DNA of 64,000 nt from Chamaea fasciata. Taxonomy: Eukaryota > Chordata > Aves > Passeriformes > Sylviidae. Of the stretch, positions 12,001 to 23,472 are shown one piece after another. Numbering within the stretch: position 1 is the stretch's first letter; each line of letters starts with the position of its first letter. Both the position numbers and the translations under genes were made by a program. The notes below the pieces were generated by a model. The model was not told the DNA's origin. It did not search any database and was given only the letters and a program-made list of their open reading frames with translations. Location: contig JARCOQ010000002.1 of NCBI GenBank assembly GCA_029207755.1, positions 4,960,001 through 5,024,000 of the forward strand. Reading direction: 5' to 3'.

Positions 12001-15000
12001 TCTTCACCATCCTTGCCGTGGTACATGAATTTGTGGAAAAACCTTTACCAGATCCCCTTCAAGTCACCTTTTTCTACCTCCTGACTCCATTATTTCTGTC
12101 AGAGAAGCAATTCCCTAGTGTTTATCATCATCATTGCTCTTCTCTTGACACTTTCTCGGGAGCGCCTCCAAGTTGAACAAACAAAAGGGACAACAACAAA
12201 ACCCAGATGTGTGCTGTGTGTTTTATGAAAGGGAGAGGGATCTCCTCAGAAATGTTTTCTGTCTAATAACTGCAGTCAAAGGCACAAAGTAATTTTTAAA
12301 GGGAAATTTGGGATTAGTATTGTCAGTTATTGATAAATAGTACTTTAGAGCTTCTCAGTGAAGGAAAACTGCTGTAAAGCTGCAGGGGTGGAAATATCCC
12401 CTCAAACTATGTAATCCATTTGGTGTTCAGCGCTGCTAGCCCTGGTGCTTATAGAGGATACTTATACAAAGAAGATATCTATATCAAGACTTCTTTAGTT
12501 GCTGTCTAGTGATTAGAGACCCAGGATATTACTCGTAAGAGCTCAAGTTTCTCCTTCAGATTAAATGACTACTGGCAGTGATTATTGATATCTAAGGAAA
12601 CTTGATGCACCTGCTGCAGTGCTTTTGGATGTGTTGCAGACATAACCCATATGGTCTGAGATGGGGAGAATATTTGTGCAAGAGGCTCTCTTCATCATTC
12701 TGTCATGAGTTTTTATTTATTCTTTTGATCTGTCAATGCTGTGGCAGAGTTTCTGTGTGCTCAGGCATCCTTCTATTACACCCACCTGTCCCTTGCAATA
12801 AGCCTTGAGTCAATGTTCTCAGCTAAAATTTTGCACGCCTGTTCTTCTGAAAGGAGCCTGAAGGTCCACCTCCTTCCCAGAGGGTAAATGTTTGGCACTT
12901 TCTGAAATGGGGCATCTTCAAAGTAGTTCAGATGAGGCACCTGAAATGACCAGTTGCGTGTGGAAAACCTGAGCTCCGAGCTCTGCGTGTGTCTCCCTGG
13001 AAAGGTCGGATCTTGCCAAAATCATCTGAGGTTGCTGTGAGGGTACAGATTTTGCAAAAAAAGACACAGTGTACTCAGAAGCTGAGCTGCAGCCCTGCTG
13101 GGGTAGGTGCCTGGCTGGCAGGGATGCTTGATGCTCCTTTCTTGCTTCTTTCTTTTTTGGAGAGGCATTGAAATCCTGGCTGTGATGTGACAAGGGAGAC
13201 TTGAATGACTGTGTGACTCTGACATAGCATTTTTCTCCTGCCTCTCCCGTGGTTTTCAGGGTTTTCAAAGCTGTTTCCCATGACATTTGCAGTGGCCCTG
13301 CTGGGCTAGCTGGCACAGGGCAGGTGCAGGGTCTGGGCATCTGAGGTTCCCGAGTCCTGCACTGTCCCTTGCTGTTTCAGTCTCATCACCTGGCTGCACT
13401 GTCTCCTCTTGACACTGCTCTTATCCCCCGTGCGCCTCCAGGGCCTGGGAGATGGGTAAGGTGAGAGCTGCCTGGCTGTTGTTTGGCTTGCTCCTCGCTC
13501 AAAAGGCTGGCAACAATAGCCCTGATCCGTAGGGGGATAAGGGAATGACTTCCTCCTTATGGCATGGGATTTGCTGTCTTTTGGAAAAAAACAGATGCAC
13601 AAACCTAAAACTTCTTATTAATTTTAAAGTGGCACTTGGCTCGCTACCTCCTCCCTATCAGCCCTTGCGTTGTCAGTAAATTACGTTGGGTTTGCAATTA
13701 AAAGCCAGCTGTGCCAATACAGCACCAGCCAAATGCCACCACCACTGTCTCCTGGGTGTCCTAGGGAAGGTGTGGAGCACACAGCTCCTCCTGTAGCGAG
13801 CTCTTCTCTCACTTCAAGAGGGAATGATAAGAGTTTAAATGGGAACTCTGACACGTTATTTTTGTTAATCAGAGCACTTGCTCACTGAGAAATGCCGTTC
13901 TCTTCTTAATGCTGTGTGTCGTGCATGTAGCAATTCCCAAAGCTTGCAAAATGCCAAACATCATGCAAAAGGTAACTGTTTGAGCACAACACGTACTGGT
14001 GGATGTCTGCCTCAGGCTGATTGTTTTTCTTCTTTCCTTTCTTGATTAAAATAGTTTTGGAGAAGTATTACTGCTTCTACTCTTTGGGTTTTCTTTGAAG
14101 TGTTGAAAAGCATTTGTGCCCACCTGTACTGGAGCAGGAGTTTGCAGCCAGGCGCAGGGAACAGCGCTGAGGATGTGCTGCTCCCTGCTCCTCTGGAGAT
14201 CCAGCCTGTTCAGCCAACTTCTGAGCCCTTGTGTCTCACCTCTGGGACAGCAAACCTGCTGCAAGTTGTAGCAAAAGCCTGACTGGTTTGTCTTCTCTCC
14301 ATACTGGAGCTGGGCAGGACGTTTTCTGCACTGTCCTCTTCTGTCCCTCAGCTTCTTAGGCTCCTGGAGCCAGAACGGGAAGCAAGGAGCTCTTTGGTTC
14401 TTAACTCTCTCACTTTTGGCTGCTTTGGGAAGGTGCAGCAATCCAGTGCAAGGGGATGTAGAGGAAGAGGAATGTAGAAATTTGGTCTCTTCAGAACCTG
14501 GAGGAGGACTCCAGGTGGAGCTACAGTGGAGGTCATAAAAACCACTGGCAAGGGAAGAAGGAAGCCCACGTTAGTGCTGGCCAGGAGGGTGGTGAGATTT
14601 GACATCTACCAAAAATCTGTGCTGTGGGTCCCCAGGGTTGTGGTCTTCCAGTGAGCTTTGGAAAGTCTGATATCCATCTTTGATAAAATGCTATTTTTTG
14701 ACTAGATAGCTGGAAAACTCCTATGGAAAAAATCCAACACCGTGTTAAAAGCCTGATAAACAAAATTGTGCACTTAGCTGAGAAATGCCTGATTGAGTGT
14801 TCTGTGTGGAACTTTTAATTCCTACCACTGCATGTTTGCCTTGTGGTGCAGTTTTAATTGTCATTGCAGGTGGGATATGTGTGTGCTGTAGCAAGGCTAC
14901 GTGTGCATACAGAAATTGGATTATGAGCTGTCTTTAGGTGTGTAATAATGATCTTGTCCTTCCTGCTGATTTGAAAACAGTTCTCTTCAAAGGCCGTGGT

Positions 15001-16625
15001 ATTGCCTTTGTCCCTTGGCCTTTGTGGGGTGAGAGAAGAGGCTGCCTGCACCTTAGATGTGTTAGTTGTCTCTGGCAATATCTCTCCCCAGGATGAAGAG
15101 ATTGGTACAGCAAACAGTGGGGGAGTGTTTGCCTCTGTTGCTCCTTTCCCTGTTTGTTTCAGATGTGCTAGCTTTCCCCGTCCTCCCCTTAAATCACATT
15201 ATTTCATAAAGAGTAAAAAGAAACATAATTTGGAGCAGCAGCAAGCTGAGCCCAAGTTAATAGTTTGAATTGCACTCCATCTGTTCAGCTGCATGCCCTG
15301 ATGGATGTGCTGAACCCATTTTTCACAATTTGTTTTAAGCTGCTAAGAACCATCTCTCCTGGCTCCAGTCCAGGCTGGCTGTAGAGAAAAACTTTGTTTC
15401 TGGACATCGATGTTCAGAGGGCAGGATTGAATCAATAAACCCCAGATTCAAGGCTGCCTCTTCACCTGCAAGATGCCAGTTTTTGAGAGCTTAAATTCTT
15501 CTCTGGACTTGAGCATTGTTATTGAAAATTAGAGAGGGGGGTGGAACCCCCAACCATACACACGCACAGAGAGGATGAAATTTGCAAACGTGATTATGCA
15601 GGACCTGCTTTAAATCGGCTTATTGCTGTTTTATGATGGCAAGCAAGCAGTCACAGAAGCCAGGGTGATTGGCCTTGCCATGTGTGCATGCTGCTGGTAA
15701 CTCAATAACCGATGAACACCCACCGTGGTCTCCAGACCTCGAGCCTTTGATGTAGCAACAAACAAGATAGATTGCTGTAATTTATCTGGCCCCTGGAGGG
15801 CTGTGCTGGTAATGTGCCATGAGCCCGAGGGCCAGCCATCCATAATCTGTGTAAAAATACAGCGGATCGCAGTCGCCGTGCTGCAGGGCTGTCTTTGTTT
15901 TGTGCTGCACGCGTTTGCCCGTGTACAGCCCTGACTTCAGCGGCCAGGGCCACTGAACTTTGGTGTCATGTGCCCATTCCCTCCATTAACTTTGGCTGGT
16001 TTTGTTATGTGCTAAATGCACACCTTTCAAACTGACTTGGGAAGGCAGCACCGGGAACCTGATACCTCTCTGTGTGCCTTTACAAGCATAAGAAGGAATG
16101 GAGTTGTGCGGGGTTTGGGGAAGAAGGACAGGATTTTGTACCAGCTGAAGCCTCTGGCAGGTTTGCTGATGAAGGACGAGTGCCTGGGGCGTTGGAGTTG
16201 GATGGCCCAGCAACCAAAGGAGAGGGAGTGTAGCCCCCTGGCTTTGCACATGGGCCCCTCTCCATGGGGTGATGAGAGTTGGAAAGTAAAAGTACTGAAA
16301 ACAAAGACCTGTCACCTTCAGTTTCTGATTTGTTACCGCTCTGTGGTGCGTTGCCCTTTCACACGTGGGTTCTTACCACTTCCAGACAAGGGGTTCATGT
16401 TACCTCAAAGCTGCTTCTTACGTGGGGTGCTTTTTAAAACACTTCGATTGAGTCAGCAAGAATTCTGTGATGTGACTCGGGGGGGTTGCAGTGCCAGAGC
16501 TGTAAAACGGGGTGTGAGGATTTGCTTTGCCCAGCATGGCCATGGAAGGGTGAGGATATATCTGTGTGTAGGTGTGGGGATTGCCTGCTGGTCAGTAACG
16601 CTGGTCTCCTCCTCTCCTCCCACAG

Positions 16626-17003
16626 GCATGGCACTAGCCCAGCGGCAAGTGACGGTGCAGGAGGGTCCCCTGTACCGCACGGAGGGCTCCCACGTCACCC
16701 TGTGGTGCAAGGTGAGCGGCTACCAGGGCCCGGCAGAGCAGAACTTCCAGTGGTCCATCTACCTGCCCTCGGCCCCTGAGCGGGAGGTGCAGATCGTCAG
16801 CACCGTGGACCCCTCGTTCCCCTACGCCATCTACACCCAGCGCGTGCGCGGCCGCGGCATCTTCGTGGAGCGGCTGCAGGGAGACGCCGTCCTGCTGCAC
16901 ATCACCGAGCTGCAGGAGCGCGATGCCGGCCAGTACGAGTGCCACACGCCCAACACCGACGAGCGGTACTTCGGCAGCTACAGCGCCAAGATGAACCTCG
17001 TGG
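16626..17003 (+). CDS. IGSF3: IGSF3 exon encoding end of signal peptide and Ig domain 1
   Basis: This exon encodes the membrane-distal V-type Ig domain of IGSF3, a cell-surface EWI-family protein that associates with tetraspanins. The acceptor is CTCCTCTCCTCCCACAG (AG at 16624-16625). The donor is GTAAGC from 17004. The exon is 126 codons, phase 1 at both ends. Its first residues, (Gly)-Met-Ala-Leu-Ala, complete a signal peptide with an Ala-Leu-Ala cleavage site before mature QRQVTVQEGPLYRTEGS, matching remembered human IGSF3. The Ig disulfide pair is at TGC 16706-16708 and TGC 16940-16942, 78 residues apart, with the core Trp in the WSIYL strand and the canonical D-A-G-Q-Y-E-C motif. It has no EWI motif and no N-x-S/T site. 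The ATG at 16628 is internal to the signal sequence and is unlikely to be the start. IGSF3 is preferred over the relatives PTGFRN, CD101 and IGSF8 because of the residue-level match. Confidence 0.96.
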
Positions 17004-17269
17004 GTAAGCTGTCCTGCTTAGGGCACAGCTGGGCCAGCGCGGTGGTGTCTTGGTTTGGGAAAACAGGTGTCTGCCTGGGAAAAGCCAGAGCTTTCCTTGG
17101 AACGGAGAATGTAAACCCCCTCCCTCTGAATTATTGTAATTTTGAAAGTAAAGGGGCTTTCAGGCAAAGATGTGGGAATAGGGATATAACAGTTTTTTAC
17201 TAGGATTATTGAAAATAAAAATGTAGTAGTACAAAAAAAAAGGCAAACAAAAAAGAAAACACTGACAGA

Positions 17270-17800
17270 GTCAGAATACAACCTGACTCCCTGTTGGTGT
17301 TGGTAGCAGTCCAATTAACTCTTCCTGGAGTGACAGATGTGGTTCTGTTGGAGCAGAGATGATCCTGTAGAAGGGTCCAATGGTGGTGAGGTGGGTCCGG
17401 TCTTCCTCTGGGAATCCAGTGGAAAACACGCTGTCCTGGTGTTCTGAATGTCAGGTTTAATCCAGGCAGGAATGCTGGGCTCCTCCTCCTGGGTGGAGCA
17501 TCTCAATGGGATGATGTAATTGTATCAGCCATGCAGTGAGCCTTGATGGCCCATTAACAGAAGATATGTCCTGGAGGGAGGATGGGTCCTGGAAGAGGTA
17601 AAGAACACTGCCCCACCTGGTTTGAGCAGCTGGCCCATTAACAGAAGACACCCACCCCCTCTCCCCCAGAGTCACAAGGAATGGATGATAGAAGAGAAGA
17701 AACACCTTCCCAGCCGGTTTCAACAGATAGTAATAGAATGCATGCTTTAGGCTTCATCTTCCATTGCAACCCGAGACAGGTGTCAAACCCTTGAACCCCC
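17270..17800. mobile_element. Possible solitary LTR-like repeat of an avian endogenous retrovirus
   Basis: This block differs in texture from its surroundings and contains a direct internal repeat: GGCCCATTAACAGAAGA occurs at about 17548 and again at about 17632, 84 bp apart, each followed by related sequence. The words resemble LTRs of bird (notably passerine) endogenous retroviruses as I remember them. No gag, pol or env reading frame, primer-binding site or polypurine tract was identified nearby, so if it is retroviral it is a solo or truncated LTR. Ends and orientation could not be fixed, and the family is unverified. Confidence 0.4.
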
Positions 17801-19788
17801 CCCATGTGCAGCGTGGCCTGCATAGGCTGTCAGATAAAAATCCTGTGAGGGAGAACCGGATTGGAGAGCAGGTGGCACAGTGATATGAATTGCAGGAAAT
17901 CACAGTAGAGAAGCACAGGAAATAGTAAGCTTTCTTCACTAACATGGCCCTCATAAAAATGAGACACCAAGGCAGCATGGGTGGGGAGAGGAACGTTTGA
18001 AGCCATGCCTGAAAGCAAGACGGATGTGGAACTGATGTACACGGAGTGGGGCAGGGAGTCTATATCAGATGGCACAAGTCACATCACAGAGGAGGGAGCT
18101 GTTCGCCAAAGGTGGTGAAATAACTGGGCATGGAAGAGAGGAGTAGTAATGAGCAGCACATAAAAGGGAACAGGAGAGATGGTCATCTTCAGGCTCTTAC
18201 AGCAGTGCTGGATACATCCTGAAAGCACTGAGCAGATTGAGCTGTCTGTAGATGAGTGTGGAGAAAGAAGCTGGTTTGGGATTGGTTCTTTTTCATGTAT
18301 TTTTTTAGTTAGAAAAATCGAAAACAGATACTTTCAAATCTCCAGTATTTCCACAGCACCCCTTTGACTAGAAGATTTGACCTTTCCAAGCTTCAGCTTG
18401 CTTTCTGTATCTCAAAACAGTATTTGAAATGTCTAACTCAGCTAAAAGCAGCCAAATAGCTTCCATCCAAGTCTTTGGCTGAAAGACCCCCAAAAGAGCT
18501 CCTCTACAACACAGACACCCCTCTAGCAAATTCAAGGCCACAGACAGCAGGCAGGCTTGCTTTCCTGAGGTGTCTGTGAGCCTGCAGCTTGGAAACCGCT
18601 TTGACATTACCCAGCCCGTAGCGGTTCAGGCTGTGTTGACAGAAGAAATCCAGTGTGAAAGGAGCCAGGATATGATTTCAATCACAATGGCCTTCCTTTG
18701 GGTTGAGCTTCTTGCCTCCAGCTTGCATGGCCTTGGCCTCTTTCCTTCAGAGGAAATTCACAGTTACTCTCCCAGGTGAAGCTCCACGGCACAGGTCTAG
18801 ATGCTGACTTCGGTGCCTTTTTTTGCCATCTGATGTCCATGAGTAGTTGGGGGTTAGATGGCTGAGTGTTCTGTTTTTTATTTGTAGTTCTGAAATTTGC
18901 TTTAGGTGTCTGGATTTGCAGTTCCCACTGCAGTTCAAACAAGACTGAGTCAGCGCTGCTAAGTCACCTTGGGGAGTGAAACCCATTGAAACCAACACCC
19001 GCTGAAAAAACGTGCCTGGGGGCAGGGTGGGGTTGGATGGATTCTGGGCTGCTCTCCCAGGGAGCTGGAGGCGAGCACAGGCAGCTTATCCAGCGGCTGG
19101 GCAGTGGGAAGCTCCTCTACTGCTGTCCTGGGGAGCCAAAGCTGGGTTGATCTGTTTTTGTTCTGTCCTTCCCTTCCCACAGCTACAAACCAGTAAGATT
19201 TGGGAATCTGTAGACACCCATGAGCAGTGCTTGGAGGACATCGGCTTCGGGGCTTACATGCGTCAGAGATACTCAAGGAAATTGATCTGAAGTAACTTTT
19301 AGTGGATTAGTTAAATCACATTATGCCCCTTCATGGATACTTGCGGTCAGGATTTTGGGCCCTAATTTGGTTTAGCTTAATTCATTTCTGAAAATTCACT
19401 TTGGGAATGACTTAGGGTCACTTGCATTTTGAACATGTGCATCCATGTGGGTTTCCCTTCTGTGGGTTGGCCAAACTCTGACAGAAACTGAATTTTTGAG
19501 AGTGCTCCCAGCAATGACCTGTAGACAGCAGGCCCTTACAGAGAGCCTTCCTTCTGCCTCCCATTCGTGGGAAGTGGTGCTGGCTTCAGCTTTGTTGGAC
19601 CCTGAAGTCCTTCTGGGGAAGTGGGCTTCTCTCTGCACAGCTGGGCAGATCACATGTCCTTTCTGTTTTCCTGTTATTTTAGCTCTCGACTGCAGGTTGG
19701 GGGTTTTCAGGCTGGTTTTGTTTCTGCGGACAAGATGCAAGAAGAGGTACAGAAAAGAGTTCTCATTTTCTCACTAAAAGAACCAAAC

Positions 19789-19806
19789 TTTTTTTTTTTT
19801 TTTTTT
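19789..19806. repeat. Poly-T run, 18 bp
   Basis: Eighteen consecutive T residues within the large intron, preceded by ACCAAAC and followed by AATTCATCC. No adjacent LINE or SINE body was recognised, so it need not be a retroposon tail. Length is likely polymorphic. Confidence 0.9.
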
Positions 19807-21439
19807 AATTCATCCAGTTATGAATTTTTAATTGACTCATTAGATTGAGTGGCTCTTTTCTGGCAGCAGCAAAGCCTGAAGGGAGACAGGTTTGTTAGCA
19901 TCTCTATTCTCTCCACTTACGTGTGAAGTGGATGGGTTTGAAGCAGTGTTGATTTTAGGCTTGCTGCTCTGGGACCTTGGAGTTGTTGTGTCCCGTGGTT
20001 TGAGGAAAGAGCTGAAGGAGGAGTTTCTCCCCTTTTCCACCTGTGACAGGGGAGCTGGGTGGGAGCTGGAGCTTGTGGGGCTGCTGTCTGCACTGGGGCA
20101 TTTTAGCTTGCAGCAGAGCAGCTGGGATGTGTTCTGCTCCTGCCATCGGAGCATTGTTGAAGGCTGTGTCTCCAGGGCTCTGAGGCTGCTGAAGAATAAT
20201 CTTGTCAGCTTCAGAGACATGCCAGTGTGGCTTGAAAGTACACTTCTCTCCACCTCTTGAACAGCAGGCACGGTTGGTTTATTTCTGTCGCCTCTCCAGG
20301 CTCCTTTTCCATCACTGAGACTTTGTCCACAGTCTAGTCCTGCTTTGAGGACCTGATGTCTGTGATGGCCTGCAGTAAGGACTGCTCCCCAGGCACTCTG
20401 TGGGACTCTTATCTGAATTTAGGCATGCAACACAAGTGCTAATCTCACTGAAGCTAGGAATGAGGGTAGTCATGTAGTTCAAGGGTCTTCTGCCACGTGA
20501 GCATGTGTATCAAGGCTTAATCTTCTCCACCTGTCTTCAATTTCCTTCAATTGCTTCAAAAACAAGTCTTTCTATATCTTGCTGCTCCTCTTCTCGTCCC
20601 CCTCTGAGCTGCACCTTGGGGATGATGGAGTTATGCCTGGGCTGTTAGATGTGTTAGGAGAAGAATTTAGGACATCTCAAACTGAGTTTCAGGTGCTGAG
20701 GGAGGTGGGGTAAAAAAAAAGAAAAAAAAAGAGGGGGTGCAGCCCTTCAGGATTTTGTGGAACCATGGATTGTGATTGATTTATGAGAAAGGATTAGCCC
20801 CTGTACAAAGTCTGCAAATCTGTTGTTTGCTTTCAGATTTCAGTTCCCTGAGGCTGACACAAAATTGCTGAGGCTAGTTCATGCTCTTTTACTCAGGGTG
20901 GCAGGAAAATATTTTGGAAGTTCTCATGAGTTGTCTGCCACCCGTTTAACCCCAGACTCACTGCCTAAGGTAGATGTCCACGCAATATCTGCCATCAGAA
21001 GGCAGAAAATGACGAATTTGGAGAGCAGTCCATCTTTGTTTAGAGTGCATCGTTCTCTGTGTTGTCTAAAGAGAGATCCTACATGTTAGACTCCAGCTAG
21101 GCACTAGTGGCTGAAGACTTGGCTGCTTTTGGAGACTTGCCTTGTCAGGCTTCTAAGCAACTGGTGGGAATTTTGACTTTGTGGTTGATTTGGGAAGACG
21201 CTTGAGTGTACTGAAGAGGGGAGTTACGAAATTTTAATTGGGCGGATTAAATCGTGGATCTGGGGACAGTGCACACAATTGTGTTGGGGTCCTGCTTGTT
21301 GCTGGCTGTGATAAGTATGTGGGCTGTCCCTTCACTTTTTTAAGAAGTACAGCAAAGGATTTGCAGGTGAAGAAAAGCAGCACCCCAGAAGCCCAGCATC
21401 ACCACTGACAAGGCGACAGTATTTTCCAGGTTGTCACTG

Positions 21440-21483
21440 GAATTATCCCTTTTCTTAACTCTTGAATTATCCCTTTTCTTAAC
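21440..21483. repeat. Short tandem duplication, period 24 bp
   Basis: The 20-mer GAATTATCCCTTTTCTTAAC occurs at 21440-21459 and again, identically, at 21464-21483, separated by TCTT. This is a local slippage duplication within the D1-D2 intron with no coding content. Confidence 0.9.
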
Positions 21484-23317
21484 GGGCAGAAGAGGAGGTT
21501 TCTGTGCAGTAATTTAGTTGGTGAAGCTGCAGGAGTGCTATGCAAACTGAGGTGCTGGTTTGTGCCTCTCCTGTTGATGGCTAAACTTGTGTTTTGCTGC
21601 AGGGTAGAACTGAGCACATGGCAGTTCCTTCAGAGAGCGTGAGTCACTGCAAATTTGTACTCCACTGTATCTCTGGGATGAATTGTTTGTGTGTGCCTGT
21701 ACCCTTACTTAGATAACAGTGAAGAGGCCCAGGTCTAACCTCTTCAGAAGTCTCAGACTTTTATCTCTGTGTTTTTTCATCTGTGCTCCCAAAAACGTTG
21801 AGATCTTTTTCAGAGTAAGTGATTTGAGGGAAGAAATTGGGCTTTGAGGTTTTTCTTAAACAGGTAGTGATAGAGCAGGAGGAAAAGTTTCAAAGCACTT
21901 GAGGGGGTGGCAGCTCTTTTAGTCTTTATTTTGGGGGAAGCAGCTGTACAGCATCAATCCTAAACAAGTTAAAGCAAGAAAATGAAAGGGGTTTGGATGG
22001 GAGGAGACCACAGTCCCCAGGGTACCACAGACTGGGAGGAAGCAATGTCAGTGCAGACTTGAGAAACAAGGAGCACTCAAACACAGCTGCCTTTGCAGTG
22101 GGCAGCAGCTGCTGTGGAGCTGCAGGGATGGTCACCAGGACCTTCTTCCAGCCAGGCTTAGGTCACAGAGGGCAGAGAGGCTTCATGCAAGCTAGGTGCT
22201 GTTCAGTGGCTGGCCTGTCAGCCTGGTCACACTTTGGCTCTCTGCTGTTTCTCACTGGTCTCATCCTGCCTGGATGAGTTGGTGCCTTGGCCTCTGCATT
22301 ACCTGTGATGGCTCCCAGGGGCTCTGTGTGGGTTTTTGGCTGGTAGCCCCACTGTGGTGAAGTTTCTACACCGTGCCAAGCTTGGGGGTGGTGGTGGGCA
22401 AGGGCATTGATGGGGTGAGGAGTCACCTGCCTCTCTGCCTGAGGTCAGGGGTGGTGTGGCTCTGCCTGGTGGGGTCTTGTCTCCTAATGCTGAGCTGCCC
22501 AAGGCACTTGCAGCTCTCTGCAGACCAGGACTCAGTCTTTGGGCACTTAGACCATGCCTTTAGGAGTTTGTCTTCAGGATCCTCTGCAAGCCCATGGCTG
22601 GGACAGGGAAGGACAAGTGCAGGGCGTGTCTGAGAGGCATTGGTGGCATGGGAGGTGGAAGAAAGATTTATGCGGGCCAGACACTTAGCACTGGAAAGAA
22701 AGGAGCTGTGTGTGTCTCAAGAGAAGAAAGCAGGTCTCTTTTGTTGAACTTGCCACCAAAAACATCCTGAATCTCACTGCTGAGAGCGAAAGTGTGTGTA
22801 GCAGGCAAGAAAAAAAAATAAAAGAACTTTTATTATCCCAAAACAGCTGCTGCTGCTTGTTGCCAGCAGCTTCCCTTCTTCTTCGTGAAGTGCTGCCATA
22901 CGTGATCTGTCTGTGCACAGAGCAGAGGGAGAAAGTCACGTCACAGTTTGGATTTGGGAGAGCACAGTCTGCTCCTGGCAACCTGGATGAGAGCAGTCAC
23001 TCCTCTCCATGTGGGGCACGTGGACCTCAGTGGCTGCTAGTTTATTCCAGCTGTCAACAGGGCTGAAGGTGGCTTGGCTTGAGGCAGGTGTCGAAGACAG
23101 AGATGGCAATCTCAGAGACGAGGAGCTACCAGTTTTGATAGAAGTCTTTGGGGGCTCTTCTTTCTGTGCTGCATTTTCCTTCTTTGTTTTCACCTGGGAG
23201 ACAGGGAAAAGTGTTTGTCACTGTACTTGAGTGAGCAGCTTGTGTCCTGGGGAGACCAGGCTTTTTACAGATGAGCGACAACAGGGCAAAAATCGAAATA
23301 AGCAGTTCAGACTGTCC

Positions 23318-23472
23318 TGAAAGGTTGCAAAGGCTTCGTCACTGGAGGCTTTCAAGACCTGACAGGATCAAGCTCTGACTGGCCTTGTCTGACCTTACAG
23401 CTGACCCTGCTTGACCTGCAGCTGCACTAAAGACCCCCGAGGTCCCTTCCACCCTGAATTGTCCTGTGATGA
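23318..23472 (+). mobile_element. CR1 LINE 3'-end fragment
   Basis: On the + strand there is a diverged CR1 3' end: CTGGAGGCTTTCAAGACCTG, then a GACCTTACAGCTGACCCTGC word, then GAGGTCCCTTCCACCCTGAA and a terminal TTGTCCTGTGATGA remnant of the ATTCTATGA-type tail. It is the opposite orientation to the fragments near 5.3 kb and 47.3 kb. It is 5'-truncated and cannot encode a protein. The start is approximate. Confidence 0.75.

Larger units (their letters stand above)
1..16625 (+). other. IGSF3: Intron / 5' non-coding sequence upstream of IGSF3 domain-1 exon
   Basis: No coding exon is supportable in this 16.6-kb stretch. The domain-1 exon begins in phase 1 with the last two bases of a glycine codon, so a signal-peptide exon ending in a single G before a GT donor must lie further 5'. 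I looked for a short ATG plus hydrophobic run ending in such a donor and found none convincing, so it is probably outside the window. The stretch holds a minus-strand CR1 fragment (about 5328-5590), a pyrimidine-rich zone (about 2850-4400), a 39-40 bp tandem duplication (8957-9037) and a possible conserved islet (about 15600-15960). Open frames here are short, lack splice context and look like chance. That this is IGSF3 intron rather than intergenic sequence is inferred from the exon phase. Confidence 0.7.

Noticed and set aside
14996..15030. Hydrophobic frame before GTGAGA as a candidate signal-peptide exon
   Set aside because: It begins with GTG and the junction would be phase 0, which does not match the phase-1 start of D1.
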